Assembly (NCBI GenBank): GCA_964458125.1
Contig: CAYWHE010000039.1
Coordinates: 1 to 23,527 of the forward strand
Source: CAYWHE01 sp964458125
GTDB lineage: Bacteria; Bacteroidota; Bacteroidia; AKYH767-A; OLB10
Length of the DNA: 23,527 bases
Direction: 5' to 3'
The position numbers and the translations under genes were made by a program. The notes below the pieces were generated by a model that ran no database searches, was not told the DNA's origin, and was given only the letters and a program-made list of their open reading frames with translations. Positions 16,514 to 23,527 of this stretch are shown piece after piece (within the stretch, counting starts at the first letter, position 1; the number at the start of each line of letters is the position of its first letter).

Positions 16514-16538
16514 CCCGATGGCTTTGTCCTTCGGGATC
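16511..16538. repeat. Palindrome B: 8-bp perfect stem
   Basis: GATCCCGA (16511-16518) and TCGGGATC (16531-16538) form a perfect stem with a 12-nt loop. Its left arm overlaps the last three bases of palindrome A, so the two hairpins are alternatives at that junction or abut. Confidence 0.7.
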
Positions 16539-16544
16539 TTAGGG

Positions 16545-16579
16545 TTTTATTCCCCGCCGCTTGCGGCGAACAAATAAAA
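16545..16579. repeat. Palindrome C: GC-rich core with AT-rich outer arms
   Basis: The core CGCCGC-TT-GCGGCG (16555-16568) is flanked by TTTTATT (16545-16551) and AATAAAA (16573-16579), which also pair. A GC stem followed by an A/T-rich tail would resemble a bidirectional intrinsic terminator, but no gene ends here. Confidence 0.65.
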
Positions 16580-16594
16580 TTTTCCATGTTGATA

Positions 16595-16614
16595 CCTCGC
16601 AGCTTGCAGCGAGG
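16595..16614. repeat. Palindrome D: CCTCGC...GCGAGG hairpin
   Basis: CCTCGC (16595-16600) and GCGAGG (16609-16614) pair around AGCTTGCA, within which GC/GC can also pair. It shares the central GCTTGC with palindrome C, which suggests related units. Confidence 0.65.
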
Positions 16615-16653
16615 AGGTTCATTCCGGGTTTGGTTCATTCGTTGCGACCGTAC

Positions 16654-16674
16654 TTTTGACGCCGCTGGTCAAAA
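16654..16674. repeat. Palindrome E: TTTTGAC...GTCAAAA hairpin
   Basis: TTTTGAC (16654-16660) and GTCAAAA (16668-16674) form a perfect 7-bp stem with a 7-nt loop. It is the last of the five consecutive palindromes. Confidence 0.65.
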
Positions 16675-16803
16675 CGAGTTTGTCCTGCTGTTCAATTGTA
16701 TTTCCGGGGTTTCTTTCATTCCGTTAATATCCATCAGCGAAACCGTTTGGATGAGTCATTTTCAAAATTGATCAACAGGTGCATCAAGCATGCCTCTGGT
16801 CAT

Positions 16804-17547
16804 TCAGGAAGGAAAATTATACCTCACTTCTTCCAGGTAAAGTCCGCAGGCGTCCATGGAAACGCCTGCTTTTTTCCGGTCACCGCTGTTCAGGATGGTA
16901 ATAAATTCGTCCAGGGTGATTTTTCCCTCCCCGGCCTGCAGCATGGTTCCGACAAGTGAGCGCACCATGCCCCTGAGAAAACGGTCGGCTTTGATATGAA
17001 AAATCAAACCCCCGTTTTGTTCCATCCAGTATGCCTCCATGATGTTGCAAATGTTGGTTTTGACCTGTGTCCTGCTCTTGCTGAAGGATGAAAAGTCACG
17101 GAAAGAAGGCAACAAGCGGGCTGTTTCCTGAAGTTTTGATAAATCGGGTCTGTAATGAATCCAGCTGGAACGGTTCCATAAAAATGGATCTTTCTGAAAG
17201 TGAATGTAATACCGGTAGGTTCTGGAAATGGCATCAAAGCGGGCATGCAGCTCTTCAGGAACGAAAAAAAAGCGGGTAATGGCAATGTCTTTTGGCAACA
17301 ATCCGTTCAACCGGTGTACGACATTCCCGGTATCCTCTACGGGGCCCGGAAGATCCAGGTGTGCAAAGAACTGCCGGGCATGCACCCCGGTGTCGGTGCG
17401 GCCGCAGCCCAGGGTTTCCACAGGATGTCTGAAAAGCATGGTGAGCCCTTCATTCACCACCTGCTGCACCCCCCTGGCATTTTTCTGGATCTGCCAGCCA
17501 TGGTAATGGGTGCCTTCATACTTTAACTCAATAAAATAGCGGGGCAT
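16804..17547 (-). CDS. truA: tRNA pseudouridine synthase A
   Basis: Converts uridines 38-40 of the tRNA anticodon stem-loop to pseudouridine in the cytoplasm. The 247-residue length is normal for TruA. The N-terminal signature RYFIELKYEGTHYHGWQIQ (3-21) and the catalytic motif GCGRTDTGVHA with the nucleophile Asp52 are intact. Later conserved parts are present: ARFDAISRTYRYYI, and FHIKADRFLRGMVRSLVGTML, which belongs to the active-site and tRNA-binding surface. The start ATG at 17547 gives the usual short N-terminus. It shares no operon with visible neighbours: the nearest downstream gene, secA, is 812 bp away, and moxR is divergent. Confidence 0.96.
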   Translation of the reverse strand: MPRYFIELKYEGTHYHGWQIQKNARGVQQVVNEGLTMLFRHPVETLGCGRTDTGVHARQFFAHLDLPGPVEDTGNVVHRLNGLLPKDIAITRFFFVPEELHARFDAISRTYRYYIHFQKDPFLWNRSSWIHYRPDLSKLQETARLLPSFRDFSSFSKSRTQVKTNICNIMEAYWMEQNGGLIFHIKADRFLRGMVRSLVGTMLQAGEGKITLDEFITILNSGDRKKAGVSMDACGLYLEEVRYNFPS

Positions 17548-17901
17548 ATTCGGTTATCTTTGCGGGGCGAAAATAGCCATAATCAACAGTAATCAGTAAG
17601 AAGTTGAGAAATGGAAGCCCGTTACTGATGTTCAGCTTATCCGGGATGTTTTCAATTCCCGGAACCTGCCTTCTCTTTAAGTGACCCTCAGCGCAATAGC
17701 CTGGAATCAGGTGTATGGAGGATTAAAGTAGTATGCTATTGTACCAGTGAACACTTAGCGATTTCCTGTAAACCAAGGGCAAATCTCTTTTCAGTTAAAT
17801 ACATGTTAATTTCATAAATTTTTCACCAAAAAAAATTTAAACTTGCACTCCCGAAATCAGGGAGGGTATAATCATATTCACTTAAAATCTGAACAATACG
17901 G
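17548..17901. promoter_or_regulatory. Divergent truA/moxR intergenic region with inverted repeats and a candidate promoter
   Basis: A 354-bp divergent gap. Visible elements are ATCAGTAA (17592-17599) with TTACTGAT (17622-17629), an 8-bp inverted repeat with 22-nt spacer; TCCGGGA (17640-17646) with TCCCGGA (17657-17663), a 7-bp stem with 10-nt loop; and TTGCAC (17843-17848), 18 nt, TATAAT (17867-17872), 29 nt before the moxR ATG. CTCCC (17848-17852) and GGGAG (17860-17864) form an inverted repeat inside that promoter spacer. The promoter resembles the enterobacterial consensus more than TAnnTTTG. Whether any of these is bound by a regulator is not known. Confidence 0.45.
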
Positions 17902-18891
17902 ATGATAACCGACATCAAAGAGATCAATGAAAAGATACAGCGCGACAGCGCTTTCATCGATTTGCTCAACATGGAGATGGGCAAGAGCATTGTGGGCCAG
18001 AAATACATGGTGGAGCGCTTGCTGATCGGGCTCCTTTCCAACGGTCACCTGTTGCTGGAGGGGGTGCCCGGTTTGGCCAAGACCCTGGCCATCAAATCGC
18101 TGGCAACGGCCATTGATGCCAAATTCAGCCGGCTGCAATTCACTCCCGACCTGCTTCCGGCCGATCTGATCGGTACCCTGATTTACAATCAGCGAAAGGA
18201 AGAATTTATTGTCCGCAAGGGACCCCTCTTTGCGAATTTCATCCTGGCCGATGAAATCAACAGGGCTCCGGCCAAGGTGCAAAGCGCTTTGCTGGAGGCC
18301 ATGCAGGAAAAGCAGGTAACCATCGGGGATGAAACCTTTAAACTGGCCGAGCCTTTCCTGGTGCTGGCTACCCAGAATCCCATCGAACAGGAGGGCACCT
18401 ATCCTTTGCCGGAAGCCCAGCTCGACCGGTTTATGCTCAAGGTGGTCATCGGTTATCCCAGCCGGGAGGATGAAAAGCTCATCATTCGCCAGAACCTGAA
18501 TGAAAACACACCGAAACTCAACCCTATCCTTAAAACCGAAGAGATACTCAAAGCCCGGCATTCGGTCAGGGAGGTTTACATGGACGAAAAAATAGAGAAA
18601 TATATCATTGATATCGTTTTTGCCTCCCGCTTCCCGAAAGAATATAAGCTGGATAAATTATCCCAGCTGCTCAGTTACGGGGGGTCGCCCCGTGCCAGCA
18701 TCAACCTGGCCCTGGCCTCCAAAGCCTATGCATTTATCAAACGCAGGGGATATGTGATACCGGAAGATGTCAGGGCCATTTGTCATGACGTGATGCGTCA
18801 CCGTATAGGCCTTACCTATGAAGCCGAAGCGGAGAACATCACCCAGGAACACATCATCAATGAAATTCTCAACGCTGTTGAAGTTCCTTAA
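17902..18891 (+). CDS. moxR: MoxR-family AAA+ ATPase
   Basis: A 329-residue AAA+ ATPase of the MoxR (AAA_3) family. Marks: Walker A EGVPGLAKT 53-61, Walker B ILADEIN 114-120, the family segment RAPAKVQSALLEAMQE 121-136, sensor-1 ATQNP 156-160 followed by EQEGTYPLPEAQLDRF, and the C-terminal lid domain with GGSPRAS. MoxR ATPases act with vWA-domain proteins as chaperones that mature or activate protein complexes. Here it is the first gene of the bat-type locus, followed after 48 bp by the DUF58 gene, so it is probably the ATP-driven partner of the three vWA proteins downstream. The length is normal and all nucleotide-binding motifs are intact. Confidence 0.95.
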   Translation: MITDIKEINEKIQRDSAFIDLLNMEMGKSIVGQKYMVERLLIGLLSNGHLLLEGVPGLAKTLAIKSLATAIDAKFSRLQFTPDLLPADLIGTLIYNQRKEEFIVRKGPLFANFILADEINRAPAKVQSALLEAMQEKQVTIGDETFKLAEPFLVLATQNPIEQEGTYPLPEAQLDRFMLKVVIGYPSREDEKLIIRQNLNENTPKLNPILKTEEILKARHSVREVYMDEKIEKYIIDIVFASRFPKEYKLDKLSQLLSYGGSPRASINLALASKAYAFIKRRGYVIPEDVRAICHDVMRHRIGLTYEAEAENITQEHIINEILNAVEVP

Positions 18892-18939
18892 ATCAGCAGA
18901 CAGCCGGAGTTCAGTTCAACGTCACTTCATAAAGCCAAT

Positions 18940-19827
18940 ATGGAAACCAGCGAACTGCTGAAGAAGGTACGCAAGATCGAGATCAAAACCCGGGGACTTT
19001 CCAACCAGATTTTCTCAGGAGAGTACCACAGTGCTTTTAAGGGACGGGGTATGGCTTTCAGCGAGGTGCGGGAATATATTCCGGGCGATGATATCCGCAG
19101 CATTGACTGGAATGTCACGGCCAGGCTCAATCACCCCTATGTGAAAGTGTTTGAAGAAGAGCGTGAACTGACGGTTATGCTGCTGGTCGATATCAGCGGT
19201 TCGGGTGATTTTGGCACGTCCGTGCAGTTTAAACGGGAACTGATCACCGAACTTTGTGCCGTACTTTCCTTTTCCGCCATACAAAACAATGATAAGATCG
19301 GAGTGATCTTTTTTTCCGACCAGATCGAAAAGTTTATCCCTCCAAAAAAAGGAAAATCACATATCCTGAGGATCATCCGGGAACTTATCGAGTTTGAACC
19401 GGAACACCGGCAAACCGATATCGGAGAAGCCTTGCGATATTTTACCAACGTCATCAAGAAGAAGAGCATCGCCTTTGTCATTTCGGACTTCATGGACTTC
19501 TCCAAAGACCCCACCCGTTTTGAAGATGCCCTGAAAATTGCCGCTAAAAAGCACGACCTCGTGGGAATGAAAATTTATGATGAGCGGGAAACGGTGCTGC
19601 CCGATATGGGACTGGTTCGTATGAAGGATTCGGAAACCGGTACCGTCAGATGGATCGATACGTCCAACGGGAAGGCAAGACATGATTTTGCCGAATGGTG
19701 GAGAAAACGGGAAAAGTACCTGTCCGATTTATTCATCCGCTCCGGGGTGCAGTTCGTGCGCCTGCGCACCGATCAGAATTACGTACAGCCATTGATGACT
19801 TTTTTTAAAAGCAGGGGAAAACGTTGA
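18940..19827 (+). CDS. DUF58 protein with vWA-like fold
   Basis: A 295-residue soluble protein with the DUF58 signature GRGMAFSEVREYIPGDDIRSIDW (pieces from G35 to W57) and NHPYVKVFEEERE. A vWA-type domain follows from about residue 77: the MIDAS-like DISGSG has D84, S86 and S88, and VISDFMDF around D183 fits the later metal-site loop. DUF58 proteins occur next to MoxR ATPases throughout bacteria and are regarded as their client or adaptor. This one has no N-terminal membrane segments, unlike longer DUF58 proteins, so it should sit in the cytoplasm or peripherally at the membrane. Its stop codon overlaps the next start by one base (TGATG). Confidence 0.92.
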   Translation: METSELLKKVRKIEIKTRGLSNQIFSGEYHSAFKGRGMAFSEVREYIPGDDIRSIDWNVTARLNHPYVKVFEEERELTVMLLVDISGSGDFGTSVQFKRELITELCAVLSFSAIQNNDKIGVIFFSDQIEKFIPPKKGKSHILRIIRELIEFEPEHRQTDIGEALRYFTNVIKKKSIAFVISDFMDFSKDPTRFEDALKIAAKKHDLVGMKIYDERETVLPDMGLVRMKDSETGTVRWIDTSNGKARHDFAEWWRKREKYLSDLFIRSGVQFVRLRTDQNYVQPLMTFFKSRGKR

Positions 19828-20825
19828 TGCATATGATCGGGCCGAAGAATTTTCATTCAGTTTTTCATGCTGTTTTGTATCTGGCCGCCGGGTGGGTTGC
19901 TTTCATTTTATTACCGGCCATTTCCTTTGCCCAGGGTATTTCGGCCACCGCTACTTCCGATACCACCACCATCCTGATCGGGCAGCAGTTCAACCTGAAA
20001 CTGGAACTGACCCATCCTAAAAATCAATCCATTAACTGGATCGACATTCCCGATACGCTGGGTAAACTGGAAATCGTTTCCAAATCAAAAATCGATACGC
20101 TTCCTGTCAATGGCGCCCTGTTAAGCCGGAGGCAGACCCTGACGTTCACCTGTTTTGACACCGGTTATTACGTGATTCCGCCCTTCGTTTTTGCCTACCG
20201 GCAGTCCCCGGATACTGCTACCCTGCTGGCGGAAACGAGGCCACTGCTGGTTACCGTGAATACCATACCGGTGGATACCACCAAAGCCATCCGGGACATC
20301 AAGGGTCCCGTTGAGGTGCCCTGGACCCTGTCGGACTTTTTACCGTATATAGGTGCCGTTATCCTGGCCGCCCTCCTCATCTGGCTGATCCTTTACCTGC
20401 GCAAGAAATTCAAAAAGGAAAAGGTGATAACGGCACCGGTAATACCTGCGCGTCCCGCTCATGAAATCGCCCTGGAAGAATTGAAAAAACTGGAAGATGA
20501 AAAAATCTGGCAGCAGGGCGACATGAAGCAGTATCATACCCGGCTGACAGACATTCTCCGGGCCTATATCGAGAACCGCTGGCAACTTCCGGCCATGGAA
20601 CAAACCACCGATGAAATTCTGGGTGGTTTTACAAAGGGCATGTTAACGGCTGATCTGTATGAGAAAATGCGGATCACCCTTCAGGCTGCCGACCTGGTCA
20701 AGTTTGCCAAACTTCAGCCTGTTGCCTATGAAAACGAACAGAGCATGGCCTTTGCTGTCGAGATTGTGAAACTGACAGCCAAAACACCTATGTCGGCTCA
20801 GGAAGCCAGGGAGGCAGCGACATGA
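19827..20825 (+). CDS. Unnamed bat-locus membrane protein (periplasmic domain, one TM, cytoplasmic tail)
   Basis: A 332-residue protein. I chose ATG 19827, which overlaps the DUF58 stop by one base; ATG 19833 is the alternative. A signal peptide or N-terminal anchor ends SFAQ (about residue 36). Residues about 37-165 are a beta-rich periplasmic domain (TILIGQQFNLKLELTHP, RRQTLTFTCFDTGYYVIPPF), similar in style to the Ig-like domains of BatD. A transmembrane helix follows at about 171-192 (PYIGAVILAALLIWLILYL), then KKFKKEK and a helical cytoplasmic tail of about 135 residues with ALEELKKLEDEKIWQQGDMKQ. The same order (periplasmic domain, TM, helical tail) is seen in DUF4381-type proteins of MoxR/vWA loci. 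No catalytic motif is visible. Its position between DUF58 and batA with overlaps on both sides makes it an integral component of the locus. Confidence 0.75.
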   Translation: MHMIGPKNFHSVFHAVLYLAAGWVAFILLPAISFAQGISATATSDTTTILIGQQFNLKLELTHPKNQSINWIDIPDTLGKLEIVSKSKIDTLPVNGALLSRRQTLTFTCFDTGYYVIPPFVFAYRQSPDTATLLAETRPLLVTVNTIPVDTTKAIRDIKGPVEVPWTLSDFLPYIGAVILAALLIWLILYLRKKFKKEKVITAPVIPARPAHEIALEELKKLEDEKIWQQGDMKQYHTRLTDILRAYIENRWQLPAMEQTTDEILGGFTKGMLTADLYEKMRITLQAADLVKFAKLQPVAYENEQSMAFAVEIVKLTAKTPMSAQEAREAAT

Positions 20826-21817
20826 TGAAGGATATTGTATTTGCAAGACCGGAGGCTTTCTACCTGTTTATTCTGCTTCCGCTGATGCTCCTATGGCAAT
20901 GGAGGGTGTTACGCGCCAAACGCACCAACCTTACCATTTCGAGTACCCAGCCTTTTGCCGGCTACAGGCTGACCCCCAGGCAAAAGTTCGGCTGGACACC
21001 GTTGTTGCTCCGACTGCTTTGCGTCAGCGCCATTATCGTGGCCCTTGCCCGTCCACAGTCCAGTTCCAAAGGACAAAATGTAACCACCGAAGGCATCAGC
21101 ATCGTGATGGCCCTGGATGTTTCAAGCAGCATGCTGGCCGAGGACCTGAAACCCAACCGCATCGATGCTGCAAAAAAAGTTGCGCTGGAGTTTATCGATG
21201 GCCGCCCCACCGATCTGATGGGTATGGTGATCTTCAGCGGGGAAAGTTTCACCCAATGTCCCATCACCAGCGATCACGCCGTATTAAAGAACATGATGGG
21301 CCAGATTAAAAGCGGTGTCCTGGTGGACGGTACGGCCATCGGGGAAGGTTTGGCCACAGCCATATCCCGGATCAAGGACAGCAAATCCAAAAGCAAGGTC
21401 ATTATCCTTCTTACGGACGGAGTCAGCAATGCGGGAGCCATTTCACCCCTTACGGCAGGCCAGATCGCCAAAACTTTTGGCATCCGTGTCTACACCATCG
21501 GGGTTGGGAGCATGGGTACAGCGCCTTATCCCTTTCGTACACCTTTTGGCATACAGTATCAGAACGTGGAAGTTCAGATTGATGAGGCCGTTATGAAACA
21601 AATTTCCGCAGACACGGATGGAAAATACTTTCGTGCCACGAGCACCAATAAGTTAAAGGCCATTTATGCCGAAATCGATAAAATGGAAAAAACAAAAATC
21701 CAGGTTACAGAGTTCAGGAGGCATAGTGAAGAGTTTCTGCCCTGGGCGCTGGCAGCCGGTTTGTTCTTTATTTTGGAATTAGTATTAAGGTTTACATTAC
21801 TTAAGAGTATTCCGTAA
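20822..21817 (+). CDS. batA: BatA-like membrane-anchored vWA protein
   Basis: A 331-residue inner-membrane protein. Two N-terminal helices (about 11-30 and 58-78) and one C-terminal helix (about 308-326) flank a vWA domain at about 93-290. The metal-ion-dependent adhesion site is intact: DVSSS (D99, S101, S103), T171 in DGTAIGEG, and D199 in LLTDGVSNAG. Segment PNRIDAAKKV is typical of Bat proteins. BatA was described in the Bacteroides fragilis aerotolerance operon, where Bat proteins support survival in oxygen; the mechanism is unsettled. The start overlaps the previous stop by 4 bp. Unlike every other junction near it, the 3' side has a 247-bp gap before batB. Confidence 0.92.
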   Translation: MMKDIVFARPEAFYLFILLPLMLLWQWRVLRAKRTNLTISSTQPFAGYRLTPRQKFGWTPLLLRLLCVSAIIVALARPQSSSKGQNVTTEGISIVMALDVSSSMLAEDLKPNRIDAAKKVALEFIDGRPTDLMGMVIFSGESFTQCPITSDHAVLKNMMGQIKSGVLVDGTAIGEGLATAISRIKDSKSKSKVIILLTDGVSNAGAISPLTAGQIAKTFGIRVYTIGVGSMGTAPYPFRTPFGIQYQNVEVQIDEAVMKQISADTDGKYFRATSTNKLKAIYAEIDKMEKTKIQVTEFRRHSEEFLPWALAAGLFFILELVLRFTLLKSIP

Positions 21818-21910
21818 CAGGAGTATGGAAGGTTTCGGATGTTCGGAAGGCTGAAATGTTTGGTGGGTTCTAAAAATAAAAATGATTGAAAAATTGTTGT
21901 TCCATATCAT

Positions 21911-21968
21911 GGGGTGAATTCCCCGCTGACTGCGTCGGAATAGTTCATAATACCTCGCTTCGGTCGGA
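21911..21968. repeat. Degenerate relative of palindromes C/D in the batA-batB gap
   Basis: ATTCCCCGC (21918-21926) followed by TACCTCGC (21951-21958) repeats the order seen at 16549-16557 and 16593-16600, with a spacing of 33 instead of 44 between starts. Local pairing is weaker here: GGGG (21911-21914) with CCCC (21921-21924). The rest of the 247-bp gap (21818-22064) holds no gene, no TAnnTTTG box and no terminator that I can see. Confidence 0.5.
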
Positions 21969-22064
21969 CCAGGATAACAACTTTACCCGGAAGGAAAGGG
22001 ATTGTTTTCAACAGCCTGTTTCCTTCCGTGTTAAACAAAAAAATGGAAATTTCAAACAAAGAAA

Positions 22065-23105
22065 ATGTTTCGGTTAGCCCATAAGGAATTCCTTTACTTG
22101 TTTGCACTGGTACCTGTATTCATCTTCCTTTTCTGGTGGATGTGGAGCCGGAAGAAAGCGGCGCTGAAAAAATTCGGACAGGTTTTACTGGTTCAAAAAC
22201 TCGTGGCCGGTACTTCACAGGCAAAACCCCTGCTCAAATTTATTTTCATGATGCTGGCCCTGGTATTTCTGATCGCCGGAATCGTCGACCCCCAGGTGGG
22301 TTCGAGACTGGAGGAGGTGAAAAGGAGCGGACTCGATATCATGATTGCGCTGGATGTGTCGAACAGCATGAAGGCCGAGGATATACGACCGAACAGGCTG
22401 GAACGCAGCAAACAGGCTATTTCCCATTTTATTGACAGGCTGAAGGGTGACCGTATCGGTCTCGTTGTGTTTGCAGGAGAGGCCTATGTACAATTGCCCA
22501 TCACAACGGATTACGGTGCAGCCAAGTTATTTCTTTCCACCATCGACAACGATATTGTTCCCACCCAGGGTACGGCCATCGGCAAAGCCATTGATATGGC
22601 CGCATCTTCTTTTAACGACAGCACCAGGCAGCACAATGCCATCATCGTGATTACGGATGGTGAGAACCATGAGGACGATGCCATGGAAGCTGCCAAAAAG
22701 GCAAGGGAAGCCGGCATCAGGATTTTTGCCATTGGCATGGGATCGTCTGCGGGCGCACCGATTCCGGTTATGAATAACAACACACGGGTGGGTTTTAAGC
22801 AGGATGAAAACGGGCAGACCGTTATTTCCAAACTCAACGAACTGGCACTGGCCCAGGTAGCCGATGCCGGAGGTGGCAAGTTCGTTCGGGCCACCAACAG
22901 CGATGACGGAATGGGAATCATTATGAAGGAACTGGAAACCATGCAGAAAAAGGAGTTCAGTTCCAAAATGTTCACGGATTACGAGGACCAGTTCCAGTAT
23001 TTCCTGGCCGCAGCCTTGTTGTTTTTGCTGATGGATTTCGTACTTTCGGAGAGAAAAAGTAAGTGGATTGCACGTTTGAATTTATTCGGAGAACCAAAAA
23101 AATGA
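22065..23105 (+). CDS. batB: BatB-like membrane-anchored vWA protein
   Basis: A 346-residue paralogue of BatA with the same layout: two N-terminal helices (about 10-27 and 56-74), a vWA domain at about 90-305, and a C-terminal helix near 310-326 (YFLAAALLFLLMDFVL). The MIDAS residues are intact: DVSNS (D97, S99, S101), T170 in QGTAIGKA and D198 in VITDGENHED. The vWA domain sits between the second and third helix, probably facing the periplasm in this topology. It presumably forms a heteromeric complex with BatA and is acted on by MoxR, though this is inferred from the locus. Its stop overlaps the start of the TPR gene (ATGA). Confidence 0.92.
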   Translation: MFRLAHKEFLYLFALVPVFIFLFWWMWSRKKAALKKFGQVLLVQKLVAGTSQAKPLLKFIFMMLALVFLIAGIVDPQVGSRLEEVKRSGLDIMIALDVSNSMKAEDIRPNRLERSKQAISHFIDRLKGDRIGLVVFAGEAYVQLPITTDYGAAKLFLSTIDNDIVPTQGTAIGKAIDMAASSFNDSTRQHNAIIVITDGENHEDDAMEAAKKAREAGIRIFAIGMGSSAGAPIPVMNNNTRVGFKQDENGQTVISKLNELALAQVADAGGGKFVRATNSDDGMGIIMKELETMQKKEFSSKMFTDYEDQFQYFLAAALLFLLMDFVLSERKSKWIARLNLFGEPKK

Positions 23106-23527
23106 AAAAGACAGCAGGCCTGTTGTTGTTCTGTTTCCTGTCCCTGCTGGTGCAGGCACAGACGGAGCGTTCCCTCATCCGGAAAGGCAATGACCATTAT
23201 AAATCGGGTAAATTCCAGGATGCTGAATTGAATTACAGGAAATCCCTGGATAAAAACAATAAGTCGGAGGTCGGACATTACAACCTGGGTGATGCCTTAT
23301 ACAGGCAGCAGAAATTTGAAGAGGCAGCCGAGCAGTTTAAAAATAATACGGCCCAGCCGGGTATCAGCAGGCAGCAGCAGCGCGATGCCAATTATAATCT
23401 CGGGAACTCCCTGTTAAAGGGAGAAAAATATGAAGAGAGCATAGAGGCCTACAAGAAGGCCTTGAAATCCGACCCAAAGGATGAGAATGCACGTTATAAC
23501 CTGGCTTATGCACAAAGCAAATTGCTA
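23102..23527 (+). CDS. batC: BatC-like TPR protein, 5' part (3' end outside window)
   Basis: The first 142 codons of an exported TPR protein cut by the right edge. Residues 1-20 are a signal peptide (MKKTAGLLLFCFLSLLVQAQ). At least three TPR motifs follow, about 23-54 (GNDHYKSGKFQDAELNYRKS), 57-90 (YNLGDALYRQQKFEEAAEQF) and 94-127 (YNLGNSLLKGEKYEESIEAY), and a fourth begins at the edge. TPR arrays serve as protein-interaction scaffolds. The position directly after batB, with a 4-bp overlap, matches batC of the Bacteroides bat operon. batD and batE would be expected to the right but cannot be seen. Confidence 0.88.
   Translation, partial: MKKTAGLLLFCFLSLLVQAQTERSLIRKGNDHYKSGKFQDAELNYRKSLDKNNKSEVGHYNLGDALYRQQKFEEAAEQFKNNTAQPGISRQQQRDANYNLGNSLLKGEKYEESIEAYKKALKSDPKDENARYNLAYAQSKLL

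Larger units (their letters stand above)
15992..16803. other. 812-bp gene-free gap between secA and truA
   Basis: The longest stretch without a gene in the window. It holds the secA -7 box near its left end, a short tandem duplication of GGTCATGGC (16235-16243 and 16245-16253), a weak hairpin followed by T7 (16356-16374, +), and then a dense run of five palindromes from 16450 to 16674, listed separately. A 105-codon plus-strand frame at 16454-16771 runs straight through the palindromes and is not a credible gene. I see no tRNA, riboswitch or conserved small RNA here. Confidence 0.6.

Noticed and set aside
16454..16771. 105-codon plus-strand reading frame in the secA-truA gap
   Set aside because: It runs straight through the palindrome cluster, has no recognisable domain or signal peptide, and its sequence is dictated by the inverted repeats. 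Probably a spurious frame.
17555..17562. TATCTTTG on the plus strand, a possible -7 box
   Set aside because: It points toward moxR but lies 340 nt upstream, has no -33 TTG and touches the truA start. A closer candidate exists at 17843-17872.
1..23527. CRISPR arrays, tRNA or rRNA genes, transposases, prophage genes
   Set aside because: No regularly spaced direct repeats, cloverleaf sequences, rRNA segments, or transposase/integrase proteins were seen on either strand.

Overview
The window looks like a chromosomal segment from a member of the Bacteroidota. Four things point that way: a protein with SprB-like repeats and a gliding-motility type C-terminal domain (a type IX secretion cargo signature), the Bacteroides-type moxR-bat aerotolerance locus, several upstream boxes of the form TAnnTTTG (the -7 element of this phylum), and few recognisable Shine-Dalgarno sequences. 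Base composition is moderate. Almost all of it is ordinary core genome. I found no rRNA, tRNA, CRISPR array, prophage or transposase.

Region by region. Positions 1-1248 (+) hold the 3' end of an ABC-2 permease overlapping a LolA-like exported protein. Positions 1277-5245 (-) hold an RhlE-type DEAD-box RNA helicase, a secreted repeat protein with a CHU_C-type domain, and a protein with two S1 RNA-binding domains. Positions 5517-7668 (+) are two overlapping polytopic membrane proteins of the DUF2157 type, converging directly on a membrane-anchored J-domain protein (7669-8733, -). Positions 8838-12574 (+) encode an M14-type metallocarboxypeptidase, an RmlD-like NAD(P)-dependent reductase and an outer-membrane beta-barrel protein. 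Positions 12665-17547 (-) carry secA and truA, separated by an 812-bp gap without genes that contains five consecutive hairpin-forming palindromes.

Positions 17902 to the right edge (+) form the moxR-bat locus: MoxR AAA+ ATPase, DUF58 protein, an unnamed single-span membrane protein, BatA and BatB (both membrane-anchored vWA proteins), and the start of the TPR protein BatC, which runs off the window. Most junctions inside it overlap by 1-4 bp, so the genes are probably co-transcribed and translationally coupled. By analogy with MoxR/vWA systems, the ATPase and the three vWA proteins probably act together as an envelope chaperone or assembly machine, and the TPR protein as a scaffold. The one break in this tight packing is a 247-bp gap between batA and batB. 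It holds a degenerate relative of part of the palindrome cluster seen between truA and secA.

I did not find a convincing new multi-gene system. The strongest unexplained signals are non-coding: the palindrome cluster at 16450-16674, its relative at 21911-21968, and a separate 40-bp palindrome at 5321-5360.
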